From Fuscovulum sp. (GTDB lineage: Bacteria; Pseudomonadota; Alphaproteobacteria; Rhodobacterales; Rhodobacteraceae): a stretch of 64,000 nucleotides of DNA. The notes under the pieces were generated by a model, which searched no databases, was not told the DNA's origin, and worked only from the letters and a program-made list of their open reading frames with translations. Shown piece after piece: positions 18,306-27,399 of the stretch. The stretch is taken from assembly GCA_035192965.1 (NCBI GenBank), contig CP136571.1, positions 888,501 to 952,500 on the forward strand, in the 5' to 3' direction. Numbering within the stretch: the first letter of the stretch is position 1; every line of letters begins with the position of its first letter. Made by a program: the position numbers and the translations under genes.

Positions 18306-19377
18306 CGATCCGGTTCACATGGCCCATCTTGCGGCCGGGCCGCGCCTCGGCCTTGCCGTAGAGGTGGAGGGCGGCGTTCTTTTCCCGCGCGATGGCAGGC
18401 ACGCGCAGGATGTCATCCCCGATCAGGTTTTCCATCACGACGTCGGAATGGCGCGACCCGTCGCCCAAGGGCCAGCCCGCCACGGCGCGGATGTGCTGTT
18501 CGAACTGATCCACCGCGCAGCCATTCTGTGTCCAATGGCCGGAATTGTGCACGCGGGGCGCGATCTCGTTCACGATCAGCCCGGCGCGGGTGACGAACAG
18601 CTCCACCCCCATCACACCCACATAGTCCAGCGCGTTCAGGATGCGCGCGGCCAACAGGATGGCATCGGTCCGCTGTGACGGGGACAGGCGGGCGGGAATG
18701 GTGGTGGTGGCAAGGATGCCGTCCTTATGCACATTCTCGCCGGGGTCGTAGCAGGCGACCGATCCGTCAAGCCCGCGCGCGGCGATCACGCTGACCTCAT
18801 GGCTGAAATCGATGAAGCCTTCCAGCACCGCAGGGGCACCATTCATGGCGGCGAAGGCGGACTCGGTATCGCCCAGGCTGCGCAGTCGCGCCTGACCCTT
18901 GCCGTCATAGCCCAGTCGCGTGGTTTTCAGGATAGCGGGCACCCCGATCCGGGCAATGGCGTGGTGCAGATCATCCAGACTGCTCACCGCCGCATAGGGC
19001 GCGGTGGTCAGGCCAAGAGAAGTGAGGAAATCTTTCTCGGCGATCCGGTCCTGCGACACGGCCAGTGCGCGGCGGTTCGGGCGGATGGGATGCGTCGCCT
19101 CAAGCACATCCAGCGCGGCGGTGGGGATGTTCTCAAACTCATAGGTGATGACATCGACCGAGGCCGCGAAGGCCGCGAGCGCGGCCAGATCGTCATAGCC
19201 TGCGGTCGTTACCTTATCCGCCACATGGGCGGCGGGTGGGTTTGCGCTAGGCTCAAAGATATGCGTGCGAAAGCCAAGCCGCGCCGCCGCGACCGACAGC
19301 ATCCGCCCCAACTGGCCGCCGCCGAGGATGCCGATGGTTGCGCCCGTGGCGAGGGGTGTGGCGAGGGGATCAGTCAT
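18298..19377 (-). CDS. purK: 5-(carboxyamino)imidazole ribonucleotide synthase
   Basis: This 359-aa ATP-grasp enzyme carboxylates AIR to N5-CAIR in de novo purine synthesis. The N-terminal Rossmann-like part has [31 protein letters not shown] is the PurK signature, and the ATP-grasp region contains [14 protein letters not shown] and [18 protein letters not shown] 19377 overlaps the end of purE by 8 nt, so the two form a purEK operon on the minus strand. Confidence 0.96.
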   Translation of the reverse strand: MTDPLATPLATGATIGILGGGQLGRMLSVAAARLGFRTHIFEPSANPPAAHVADKVTTAGYDDLAALAAFAASVDVITYEFENIPTAALDVLEATHPIRPNRRALAVSQDRIAEKDFLTSLGLTTAPYAAVSSLDDLHHAIARIGVPAILKTTRLGYDGKGQARLRSLGDTESAFAAMNGAPAVLEGFIDFSHEVSVIAARGLDGSVACYDPGENVHKDGILATTTIPARLSPSQRTDAILLAARILNALDYVGVMGVELFVTRAGLIVNEIAPRVHNSGHWTQNGCAVDQFEQHIRAVAGWPLGDGSRHSDVVMENLIGDDILRVPAIAREKNAALHLYGKAEARPGRKMGHVNRIVS

Positions 19378-19855
19378 CCAAAGGCTCCTCGGGGATCGAG
19401 GCCGACAGCGCATCGCGCCATGCGTCAAGCCGCGCCGCGAGGGCGGGGTCGTTCAGCGCAAGGATGCCCGCCGCCATCAGCCCTGCATTGGCCGCACCCG
19501 CCGCGCCGATGGCCATGGTGGCGACGGGAAAGCCCTTGGGCATCTGGACGATGGAATAAAGGCTGTCGACACCAGACAGGGCCTTGGTCTGCACGGGCAC
19601 GCCGATCACCGGGACGCGTGTCTTGGAGGCCATCATGCCGGGCAGATGCGCGGCACCGCCTGCGCCCGCGATGATGACCTTCAACCCGCGATCCACGGCG
19701 GTCTTGCCATAGGACCAGAGCCTGTCGGGCGTGCGATGGGCCGAGACGATCTTTGCCTCATAGCCGATGCCAAGGTCATCAAGGATCGCGGCGGCCTCTT
19801 TCATCGTGGCCCAGTCGGATTGCGACCCCATGATGATTCCAACGTCAACGGCCAT
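19370..19855 (-). CDS. purE: N5-CAIR mutase (class I PurE)
   Basis: This 161-aa octameric enzyme converts N5-CAIR, the PurK product, to CAIR. The signatures [46 protein letters not shown] and [23 protein letters not shown](KG) are intact. ATG 19855 ([11 protein letters not shown]) is the family start; the open frame continues 19 codons upstream. It overlaps purK at its 3' end. Confidence 0.97.
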   Translation of the reverse strand: MAVDVGIIMGSQSDWATMKEAAAILDDLGIGYEAKIVSAHRTPDRLWSYGKTAVDRGLKVIIAGAGGAAHLPGMMASKTRVPVIGVPVQTKALSGVDSLYSIVQMPKGFPVATMAIGAAGAANAGLMAAGILALNDPALAARLDAWRDALSASIPEEPLDD

Positions 19856-19965
19856 GAGCGCCCCCGGATTGTGCGAATTTCGCGGGTATAGTGGATTGGG
19901 CTGTGGGGGCAAGCGGCTGTGGCAGACGTGGTCCCCATGGCGGCGGGGGGAACCCCGCCTTGCGA

Positions 19966-20184
19966 TCAGGCGATGATGTCGGGGATCAGCTGATCTTCCA
20001 GCTTCACGATCTGATCCTTCAGCGCCAGCTTCTGCTTTTTCAGCCGCCGCAGGGTAAGCTGATCGGGCCGCCCTGCGGTTTCCAGCGCATGGATCGCCTC
20101 ATCCAGATCGCGATGCTCACGACGAAGCACCTCAAGCCGGATACGCAGCATGTCTTCAAAATTCATTTCGCTGGGCGCGTTCAT
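19966..20184 (-). CDS. YdcH-family (DUF465) small coiled-coil protein
   Basis: This 72-aa protein is dominated by charged helix ([18 protein letters not shown], then [22 protein letters not shown]), the hallmark of YdcH/DUF465. The function is unknown; small size and coiled coil suggest a protein-binding role. I chose ATG 20184 ([13 protein letters not shown]). The downstream gap to purE holds a GC stem (19942-19959, GGCGGGG / CCCCGCC) that may end its transcript. Confidence 0.85.
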   Translation of the reverse strand: MNAPSEMNFEDMLRIRLEVLRREHRDLDEAIHALETAGRPDQLTLRRLKKQKLALKDQIVKLEDQLIPDIIA

Positions 20185-20321
20185 GGCCTTGCCTTGGACG
20201 AGAGGGGCTTCTTCTTGCCTAAGGACAATATAGTGATTCTCTGGCTTTGCGGGAAGGATTCTGTCGGAAAAACGCGGAATTCCGCAGCCTTGCCCCGCCG
20301 GGCCGGCTTTGCGCCGTGGCC

Positions 20322-20352
20322 CTTGCGATGCTGCCCCCGCGGCCCCATATTT
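20322..20352 (+). promoter_or_regulatory. Candidate RpoH (sigma-32) promoter of hsp20
   Basis: CTTGCGA (20322-20328), a 14-nt spacer and CCCCATATTT (20343-20352) fit the alphaproteobacterial RpoH consensus (CTTG... and CCCCATnT). It lies 66 nt upstream of the hsp20 start, in agreement with heat-shock control. Confidence 0.75.
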
Positions 20353-20418
20353 CAAGGTGACGGGGCTGCCGATACCGGGGCCCCGCCGCAATGTCGCTTT
20401 GCAACAAGGGCATGACCG

Positions 20419-20841
20419 ATGACGAAACTGAGCTTTGGGACCCATCCCTTCCTGTTGGGGTTCGAGCAGCTGGAACGGCTGGTGGAACGCACCGCCAAAT
20501 CCACCGAAGGCTATCCGCCGTTCAATATCGAGGCGACCTCGGAAAACGCCTATCGCATCACGCTGGCCGTCGCGGGGTTCCGCGAGGACGACTTGGCCAT
20601 CACGGTCGAGGATCGCCAGCTTGTGATCCGTGGCCGTCAGGGCGAGGAGCCGGTTGACCGGGTCTTTCTGCACCGGGGCATCGCCAGCCGCGCCTTTCAG
20701 CGCAGCTTCGTGCTGGCGGACGGGGTCGAGGTGGCGGGGGCCAATATGGAACACGGCCTGTTGCATATCGATCTGAAACGGGCCGTGCCCGAAACCGTGG
20801 TGCAGACCATCGCCATCACGTCGCGCAACGGTCGGAAATGA
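20419..20841 (+). CDS. Hsp20/alpha-crystallin small heat-shock protein (IbpA-like)
   Basis: This 140-aa protein has an alpha-crystallin domain from about residue 33. PFNIEATSENAYRITLAVAGFREDDLAITVEDRQLVIRGR is typical of the class A rhizobial/IbpA type. The later segment FLHRGIASRAFQRSFVLADGVEVAGANMEHGLLHIDLKR is also typical. It holds unfolded proteins during stress without ATP. It sits behind an RpoH-like promoter and is followed after 9 nt by a DUF1150 gene. Confidence 0.93.
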   Translation: MTKLSFGTHPFLLGFEQLERLVERTAKSTEGYPPFNIEATSENAYRITLAVAGFREDDLAITVEDRQLVIRGRQGEEPVDRVFLHRGIASRAFQRSFVLADGVEVAGANMEHGLLHIDLKRAVPETVVQTIAITSRNGRK

Positions 20842-20850
20842 GGTGTCAGG

Positions 20851-21078
20851 ATGGATGCGAAATATGAAGGCCTTCCCGAAGGCGCGACGCGGATCGTCTA
20901 TATCCGCCCGGTGAACGTGGTCGACCTGCCCGCCGAGGTGCAGGCCCATGCCGGGGGTCTGAAGACGATCTACGCGCTGCATGGCGAAGATGGGGATCGG
21001 CTGGCGCTGGTGAAGGATCGCGAACTGGCCTTTGCCTTGGCCCGCCAGAACGACATGGCACCGGTGAACGTGCACTGA
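20851..21078 (+). CDS. DUF1150-family small protein
   Basis: This 75-aa acidic protein has the DUF1150 pattern: IVYIRPVNVVDLPAEVQAHAGG, then IYALHGEDGDRLALVKDRELAFALARQND near the C-terminus. The function is unknown. It is commonly found just behind an Hsp20 gene, as here, and probably shares its heat-shock promoter. A GC-rich stem (21088-21108, GGGCGGGG / CCCCGCCC, loop near TTCG) follows the stop. Confidence 0.88.
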   Translation: MDAKYEGLPEGATRIVYIRPVNVVDLPAEVQAHAGGLKTIYALHGEDGDRLALVKDRELAFALARQNDMAPVNVH

Positions 21079-21167
21079 AGGCGTGGGGGGCGGGGTTCGC
21101 CCCCGCCCGGCCTTCCGCTGTTGGCCGATCCCGAATGCTGCGATAGGCTGCTGTTCGGGGGTTTGGA

Positions 21168-21788
21168 ATGATCACCGACATCGAAGATTATTTCGCCAAG
21201 GGCTGCGGGCGGTGCGCGCGGTTCGACACGGCTGATTGTTCGGTGCGCCAGTGGCTGCCCGGCCTGCTGGCGCTGCGCGATCTGTGCCGGGGTGCGGGGC
21301 TGGTCGAGACGGTGAAATGGGGCCACCCCTGCTATATCCATGCGGGGCGCAATGTCGCGCTGATCGGGGCGCTGCGGGGGGATTTCCGGCTGTCCTTCTT
21401 CAACGCCGCCCTGATGCGCGATCCGGATGGGGTGCTGGAACGGCAGGGGCCGAACACGCCGCACCCTGATGTGATGCGCTTTGCCAACAGCGCAGAGGTC
21501 ATGGCCCGGGCCGCCACGATCCGCGCCTATCTGGCCGAGGCGATGGGTTATGCCGAGGCGGGCATCAAAGCGCCCAAGGCGGCAGATGCGCCCGATCTGC
21601 CCGATGAACTGGTGCAGGCGCTGGATGCTGATGGCGAACTGGCCGAGGCGTTTCATGCCCTGACGCCAGGGCGGCAGCGCAGCTATGTGGTGAACCTGTC
21701 CACCGCCAAGACGGCCGAGACGCGACACCGCCGCATCGCGGGCTTTCGCACGCAGATCCTCGCCGGGAAGGGCGCCTTGGAGCGGTAG
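21168..21788 (+). CDS. YdeI/DUF1801-type protein
   Basis: This 206-aa cytoplasmic protein has an N-terminal DUF1801-like fold (VETVKWGHPCYIHAGRNVALIGALRGDFRLSFFNAALM) and a C-terminal YdeI/OmpD-associated helical part. The latter includes LAEAFHALTPGRQRSYVVNLSTAKTAETRHRRIA. Members are widespread and poorly understood; links to membrane-peptide resistance or OmpD are only by association. It stands as a single gene. Confidence 0.85.
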   Translation: MITDIEDYFAKGCGRCARFDTADCSVRQWLPGLLALRDLCRGAGLVETVKWGHPCYIHAGRNVALIGALRGDFRLSFFNAALMRDPDGVLERQGPNTPHPDVMRFANSAEVMARAATIRAYLAEAMGYAEAGIKAPKAADAPDLPDELVQALDADGELAEAFHALTPGRQRSYVVNLSTAKTAETRHRRIAGFRTQILAGKGALER

Positions 21789-21838
21789 AGCGGGCGTCGG
21801 GAATCCTGATGTGGCAGGCGGCGGCCCGTAGCACGCGC

Positions 21839-21867
21839 TTGTCCTGTAATACTTGTTGGTATATTTT
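21839..21867 (+). promoter_or_regulatory. parDE promoter with overlapping imperfect palindrome
   Basis: TTGTCC (21839-21844), a 17-nt spacer and TATTTT (21862-21867) form a plausible promoter in a locally AT-rich patch. The imperfect inverted repeat AATAC-N6-GTATaTT overlaps it and could be the autorepression site of the ParD-ParE complex. Confidence 0.5.
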
Positions 21868-21895
21868 GCCGCGGTGTCGAGGTTGGAGACAGGAC

Positions 21896-22150
21896 ATGCC
21901 GCGCAATACATCGGTCACGATCGGTGACCATTTCTCGCAATTCATCGGCGAACAGGTCGAATCCGGGCGCTATGGATCAGCCAGTGAAGTGGTGCGCGCA
22001 GGCCTGCGGATGCTGGAAGATTACGAGACGAGGCTGAAGGCCCTGCATGAGGCGCTGGACGAAGGCGAAAGGTCCGGCCCCGCCGAACCGTTTGATTTTG
22101 ACGCGTTCATAGCGCGGAAGCGTAAAGAGACGGGTCGGAGTATAGAGTGA
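21896..22150 (+). CDS. parD: ParD-type antitoxin (ribbon-helix-helix)
   Basis: This 84-aa antitoxin has an N-terminal ribbon-helix-helix DNA-binding region (NTSVTIGDHFSQFIGEQVESGRYGSASEVVRAGLRMLEDYE is the family core). A flexible acidic C-terminus that would bind the toxin follows. ATG 21896 has AGGAC upstream. Its TGA overlaps the GTG start of the toxin gene by 3 nt, the usual translational coupling of type II pairs. Confidence 0.93.
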   Translation: MPRNTSVTIGDHFSQFIGEQVESGRYGSASEVVRAGLRMLEDYETRLKALHEALDEGERSGPAEPFDFDAFIARKRKETGRSIE

Positions 22151-22440
22151 CCTCGGTTGCGTTTACCCCGGCTGCGGTCGGGGATTTGGATGGTATCTGG
22201 GATTATACCGTTGATCGGTGGGGCGAGCGACGCGCCATAGACTATACCCTTGCCATCCGCGCGGCATGCCGCCGTCTTGCCTTGGGTGAAATGCATGGCC
22301 GCAGCGTGGGGGCAAGTCACGGTCTGCTCCGCTATGTCGTTGCATCCCACGTCGTGTTCTATCGACCAGGGCCGGGCGGGATCGAAGTCATCCGCATCCT
22401 GCATGTCCGTCAAGATCCCGACACACAGCTTGGCGAATGA
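22147..22440 (+). CDS. parE: ParE/RelE-superfamily toxin
   Basis: This 97-aa protein has the ParE pattern: FTPAAVGDLDGIWDYTVDRWG at the N-terminus, then IRAACRRLALGEMHGRSVG and HVVFYRPGPGGIEVIRILHVRQD near the C-terminus. ParE toxins poison DNA gyrase. The start is GTG overlapping the parD stop. The pair is the only typical accessory module in the window and is closed by a terminator. Confidence 0.92.
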   Translation: MTSVAFTPAAVGDLDGIWDYTVDRWGERRAIDYTLAIRAACRRLALGEMHGRSVGASHGLLRYVVASHVVFYRPGPGGIEVIRILHVRQDPDTQLGE

Positions 22441-22470
22441 AAAAGCCCCGCATCGCTGCGGGGCTTTGTT
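22441..22470. terminator. Bidirectional intrinsic terminator between parE and sat-cysC
   Basis: An 11-bp stem AAAGCCCCGCA / TGCGGGGCTTT with loop TCGC lies between the convergent genes. T-rich sequence follows on both strands (TTGTTGTTT on plus, TTTTTC on minus), so it can serve both. Confidence 0.9.
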
Positions 22471-22488
22471 GTTTCGGTCCGCTTCAGC

Positions 22489-24195
22489 TTAGGCTTTGAT
22501 CAGGCCCATGCTTTCCAGCTTCAGGATCACCTGTTGCGCGCAGTAATCCACGTCTGCGCCTTCGGTATCGACCACCAGTTCGGCCTGTGTCGGCGCTTCA
22601 TAGGGATCGGAGATCCCGGTGAATTCCTTGATCTTGCCTTCGCGCGCCAGCTTGTAGAGCCCCTTGCGGTCACGGCGTTCGCATTCTTCGATCGAGGTTG
22701 CGACATGCACCTCGATGAAGGCACCGAAAGCCTCGACCATCTCGCGCACCGCCCGCCGCGTGGCGGTGTAGGGCGCGATGGGGGCGCAGATGGCGATGCC
22801 GCCGTTCTTGGTGATCTCGCTTGCCACATAGCCGATGCGGCGGATGTTGATGTCGCGGTGTTCCTTGGAGAAGCCGAGTTCCGACGACAGGTGCTTGCGG
22901 ACCACGTCGCCGTCCAGAAGCGTGACGGGGCGACCGCCCATTTCCATCAGCTTGACCATCAGCGCGTTGGCGATGGTGGATTTGCCGGAACCCGACAGGC
23001 CGGTGAAGAACACCGTAAAGCCCTGCTTGGCGCGCGGGGGCGAGGTGCGGCGCAGTTCCGTCACCACCTGCGGGAAGGAGAACCAGTCCGGAATCTCCAG
23101 CCCTTCGCGCAGACGGCGGCGCAGTTCGGTCCCCGAAATATCAAGGACGGTGGACCCTTCCGGCACCTCGTCCACGGGGTAATACTGTGCCTTTTCCTGC
23201 ACATAGACCATCTGTTTGAAATCGACCATCTCGATGCCGATTTCTTTTTGATGTTCCGCCACCAGCGTCTGCGCTGCATAGGGATCGTAGAAATCCTTGC
23301 CCTGGCTGTTCTTGCCCGGACCGGCATGATCGCGGCCCACGATGAAATGGGTCAACCCGTGGTTCTTGCGGATGATGGCGTGCCACAGCGCCTCGCGCGG
23401 GCCGCCCATGCGCATGGCAAGATTCAGGAGCGACAGGTGCGTGGTGGAGGCGGGGTATTGGTCCAGCACCGCCTCATAGCAGCGGACGCGGGTGAAATGG
23501 TCCACATCGCCCGGCTTCGTCATGCCGACAACGGGATGGATCAGGAGGTTGGCTTCGGCCTCTTTCGCGGCGCGGAAGGTCAGTTCCTGATGCGCGCGGT
23601 GCAGGGGGTTGCGGGTCTGGAAAGCCACGATGCGGCGCCAGCCCATCTTGCGGAAGAAGGCGCGCAATTCGTTGGGCGTGTCGCGACGGGCGCGGAAGTC
23701 GTAATGCACGGGCTGTTGGATGCCGGTGATCGGGCCGCCCAGATAGACGGGGCCAGCCACGTTGTGCAGATAGTTCACAGCCGGATGGGCCAGATCGTCG
23801 GCGCCAAACACATGCTCGGCTTCCTTGGCCTTGTTCGGCACCCATTTGTCGGACACCGACATGATGGCAAGGATGACGCCTTCCTGATCGCGCAGGGCGA
23901 TGTCCTGCCCCGGCGCGACGCCTTCGGCGAATTTCTCGGACACGTCCAGCGTCACCGGGATCGGCCACAGCGTGCCATCGGCGGTGCGCATGTTTTCGAC
24001 CGTGCCGTTATAATCGGCCTCGGACTGGAAGCCCTTCAGCGGGAAGAACCCGCCATTCATCAAAAGCTCCAGATCGCAGACCTGACGCGCGGTCAGATCC
24101 CAGGACGGCAAATTCGCCGCCTCATGCTTAAGCTTGAGGGCGGAGTCGTGGGAGACATAAAGCTCCGGGATCGGGGCAAGGTTGGACAGCGTCAT
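22489..24195 (-). CDS. Bifunctional sulfate adenylyltransferase / APS kinase
   Basis: This 568-aa fusion makes APS from sulfate and ATP and then phosphorylates it to PAPS. The N-terminal ATP sulfurylase (about residues 1-385) has FQTRNPLHRAHQEL, GRDHAGPGKNSQGKDFY and the ISGTELRRRLREG segment. The C-terminal APS kinase (about 390-568) has the P-loop FTGLSGSGKSTIA, LDGDVVRKHLSSELGFS and the lid-region FTGISDPYEAP. This Sat-CysC fusion is the homo-oligomeric Sat type, distinct from CysDN. The downstream terminator lies at 22441. Confidence 0.95.
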   Translation of the reverse strand: MTLSNLAPIPELYVSHDSALKLKHEAANLPSWDLTARQVCDLELLMNGGFFPLKGFQSEADYNGTVENMRTADGTLWPIPVTLDVSEKFAEGVAPGQDIALRDQEGVILAIMSVSDKWVPNKAKEAEHVFGADDLAHPAVNYLHNVAGPVYLGGPITGIQQPVHYDFRARRDTPNELRAFFRKMGWRRIVAFQTRNPLHRAHQELTFRAAKEAEANLLIHPVVGMTKPGDVDHFTRVRCYEAVLDQYPASTTHLSLLNLAMRMGGPREALWHAIIRKNHGLTHFIVGRDHAGPGKNSQGKDFYDPYAAQTLVAEHQKEIGIEMVDFKQMVYVQEKAQYYPVDEVPEGSTVLDISGTELRRRLREGLEIPDWFSFPQVVTELRRTSPPRAKQGFTVFFTGLSGSGKSTIANALMVKLMEMGGRPVTLLDGDVVRKHLSSELGFSKEHRDINIRRIGYVASEITKNGGIAICAPIAPYTATRRAVREMVEAFGAFIEVHVATSIEECERRDRKGLYKLAREGKIKEFTGISDPYEAPTQAELVVDTEGADVDYCAQQVILKLESMGLIKA

Positions 24196-24423
24196 CTGAA
24201 ACGGGCCTCTGGTGGGTGTTCTTGGGCGGGACGAACCCCGCCTGTCGCCGGGCGCTTTACGCCCTTGGCGAATGAATTTCCAGCAAACAAGGGTTAAACC
24301 GAACGAAAAGGGCGGAAATGCTGCGCTTCTGTCGCAACGCGGAACGCTGTTCCAGCGCCCCGCATCTGCGGCGAAGGGCGTTTGCCCGGTTCAGGGTTCG
24401 TGGGGACAGGCGGCCCGCCGGGC

Positions 24424-24468
24424 GCAAAAGTTTTCGAAAACTTTTGCAAATTTCTTCGAAGAAATTTG
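24424..24468. repeat. Two perfect AT-armed palindromes behind trxB
   Basis: Position 24424-24447 is a perfect 24-nt palindrome (half GCAAAAGTTTTC) and 24447-24468 a perfect 22-nt palindrome (half CAAATTTCTTC). Both are centred on TTCGAA and share one base. On the minus strand they begin 1 nt after the trxB stop codon, in the position of a 3' untranslated region. Confidence 0.9.
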
Positions 24469-24469
24469 G

Positions 24470-25525
<1,056 letters not shown>

Positions 25526-25654
25526 TCACTTGGTTGAAAGGTGTGCGATTTTTCTTGCGCGTTGTTGAAACAATATTGCGCGGGGCCACCGACGCGCCTA
25601 TCTAGGCCCCATATCCGGACTGCCTTCAAGAACCGGAACAAGGGGAGCCGCACC

Positions 25655-26155
25655 ATGGCCGGATCGAAGCTCGACCCGATCGACCGTCATATCCTTGCCG
25701 AGTTGCAGGCTGATGGCCGCATGACCAATGTGGAACTGGCCAAACGTGTGGGCATTTCCGCGCCGCCCTGTCTGCGTCGCGTGCGCACGCTGGAAGAGGC
25801 GGGGTATATCAAGGGCTATCACGCCGATATCGACGCGCGCGAACTGGGGTTCGAGGTGCAGGTCTTTGCGATGGTCCGCCTGCAATCGCAGGCCGAGGCC
25901 GACCTTGCCACCTTCGAGGAACGCTGCCGCCAATGGCCGCTGGTCCGCGAATGCCATATGCTGAACGGCGAGATTGATTTCATCCTGAAATGCGTGGCGC
26001 CGGACCTTTCCACCTTTCAGGGCTTTCTGACCGGTGAATTGTTGAAGGCCGAGAATGTGGCGACGGTAAAGACCAGCCTCGTGATCCGCTGCGCCAAGGA
26101 TCAGCCCGGCGTTCCCTTTGATGTGCTGGAGGCGCGACTGGCGCGCAGCGCCTGA
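25655..26155 (+). CDS. Lrp/AsnC-family transcriptional regulator
   Basis: This 166-aa regulator has an N-terminal helix-turn-helix (LDPIDRHILAELQADGRMTNVELAKRVGISAPPCLRRVRTLEEAGYIKGY). A C-terminal RAM/effector domain (VFAMVRLQSQAEADLATFEERCRQWPLVRECHMLNGEIDF) follows. Such proteins sense amino acids; the closest well-known members of this subgroup respond to branched-chain amino acids. ATG 25655 has AAGGGGAG upstream. It is divergent from trxB and followed by a strong terminator. Confidence 0.92.
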   Translation: MAGSKLDPIDRHILAELQADGRMTNVELAKRVGISAPPCLRRVRTLEEAGYIKGYHADIDARELGFEVQVFAMVRLQSQAEADLATFEERCRQWPLVRECHMLNGEIDFILKCVAPDLSTFQGFLTGELLKAENVATVKTSLVIRCAKDQPGVPFDVLEARLARSA

Positions 26156-26177
26156 CGCGCGCCTCTGGTTGGGATGC

Positions 26178-26207
26178 AAAAAGGCCGGGCGCTATGCCCG
26201 GCCTTTT
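26178..26207. terminator. Bidirectional intrinsic terminator behind the Lrp gene
   Basis: AAAAAGGCCGGGC, a GCTAT loop and GCCCGGCCTTTT form a near-perfect stem with T runs on both strands. It lies 22 nt after the Lrp-family stop and also downstream of the small minus-strand gene at 26226. Confidence 0.92.
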
Positions 26208-26225
26208 GCGTGAATGGGTGGCGGA

Positions 26226-26378
26226 TCAGCGGGCGGCGATGGCGCGCGGCTTGATCGTGGGGGCGGCGGTCTTCACCGCCTCGGGGCGGCGACGGGTGCC
26301 GCGCTGCCAGGGCAGGGCGGGCTGCGGCTCGAGGCTGGCAGCGAGGACCGATTTCAGCCAGCGGCGTTCCTTTTTCAT
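26226..26378 (-). CDS. Small basic conserved protein (50 aa)
   Basis: A 50-aa reading frame begins MKKERRWLKSVLAAS, has ALPWQRGTRRRPEA in the middle, and ends IKPRAIAAR. It has GGAG/GGAAG upstream of the ATG and shares the terminator at 26178. The pattern of MKK-x-RxWxKSV followed by a PWxRGxRR segment is one I recall from small hypothetical proteins of Rhodobacteraceae, so I think it is real. Function is unknown. The protein is strongly basic and has no membrane segment; nucleic-acid or ribosome association is possible but unproven. Confidence 0.6.
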   Translation of the reverse strand: MKKERRWLKSVLAASLEPQPALPWQRGTRRRPEAVKTAAPTIKPRAIAAR

Positions 26379-26648
26379 CTTCCGTCTCCGTCTTTCATCC
26401 CTTGGGCCGTTGCGCCCTGTTGAGACAAAATCTGACGGTGCTTTGCGGCAGGGTTTTGGCGTTTGGGCCGGAAATGCGTGGATCAAACCCTTGTGGCGCG
26501 GGCGGATTGTGGCGGCGATGCCAAAATGACTAAAATGGCGTAAGCCATTGATTTCATTTATGCGTTTCCAATGACGCGCCAATCGCCATGGATTGTTTCC
26601 TAAAATGCGACAATGCCGTGGCGAAGGCCTGCCGGAATCTCGCCGCAA

Positions 26649-27398
26649 TCACAGGCGGATGGTCGACATCAATCGCCCGTAATCGGCCTCACCGGCATGG
26701 GTGGTGCGGCGATAGGAAAAGAATCGCTCCGAATCGCGATAGGTGCAGTGCCGCGTCCATTCGGCATGGCCCACACCGGCCGCCCGCAGGCGCGACAGGC
26801 CCATTGCGGGCAGGTCGAACAGATAGCGCCCATCCTGCCCCGCGATGAAAAAGCGCGCAGAGTCGCGGTCATCATCGGTGAAGGTTTCAAAAAACTCGGG
26901 CCCAACCTCATAGGCGGATTGGCTGATCGTGGGGCCGATCACGGCGGCGATCTTTTCGCGCCGCGCGCCAAGGGCGACCATCGCCTCGACCGTGGCCTCC
27001 AGCACGCCATCGCGGGTGCCGCGCCACCCGGCATGGGCCGCGCCGATCACCCCGGCCTCTGCATCGGCGAACAGCACCGGCTGACAATCGGCAGTCAGCA
27101 CACCCAGCGCGATGCCGGGGGTGGCGGTGACCATGCCATCGGCAAGCGGGCGGTCGGCCAAGGGGGCGGTGACATGAACCACATTTGCCGAATGCACCTG
27201 ATGGATGGACACAAGGTGATCGTGCGGCACACCCATCGCCTCGGCCACGCGGGCGCGGTTGATCGCCACCACCTCGGCCTGATCCGATGATCCCGGGCCG
27301 CAGTTCAGCCCTGCAAAGATGCCCGAAGACGCCCCACCCTTGCGGGTGAAAAAGCCGTGATGCACGGGCAGCGCGTCAGAGGTGATCTTTTCCAGCAT
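26649..27398 (-). CDS. pgeF: Peptidoglycan editing factor PgeF (YfiH family)
   Basis: This 249-aa protein of the multicopper-oxidase-like laccase-domain family has GFFTRKGGASSGIFAGLNCG, HQVHSANVVHV with the metal His, LTADCQPVLFAD with the catalytic Cys, and AAHAGWRGTRDGVLE. E. coli PgeF removes wrongly incorporated residues from peptidoglycan precursors; some relatives act as purine nucleoside hydrolase/phosphorylases. ATG 27398 starts one base after the midA stop, so I prefer it to TTG 27410. Confidence 0.9.
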   Translation of the reverse strand: MLEKITSDALPVHHGFFTRKGGASSGIFAGLNCGPGSSDQAEVVAINRARVAEAMGVPHDHLVSIHQVHSANVVHVTAPLADRPLADGMVTATPGIALGVLTADCQPVLFADAEAGVIGAAHAGWRGTRDGVLEATVEAMVALGARREKIAAVIGPTISQSAYEVGPEFFETFTDDDRDSARFFIAGQDGRYLFDLPAMGLSRLRAAGVGHAEWTRHCTYRDSERFFSYRRTTHAGEADYGRLMSTIRL

Positions 27399-27399
27399 G

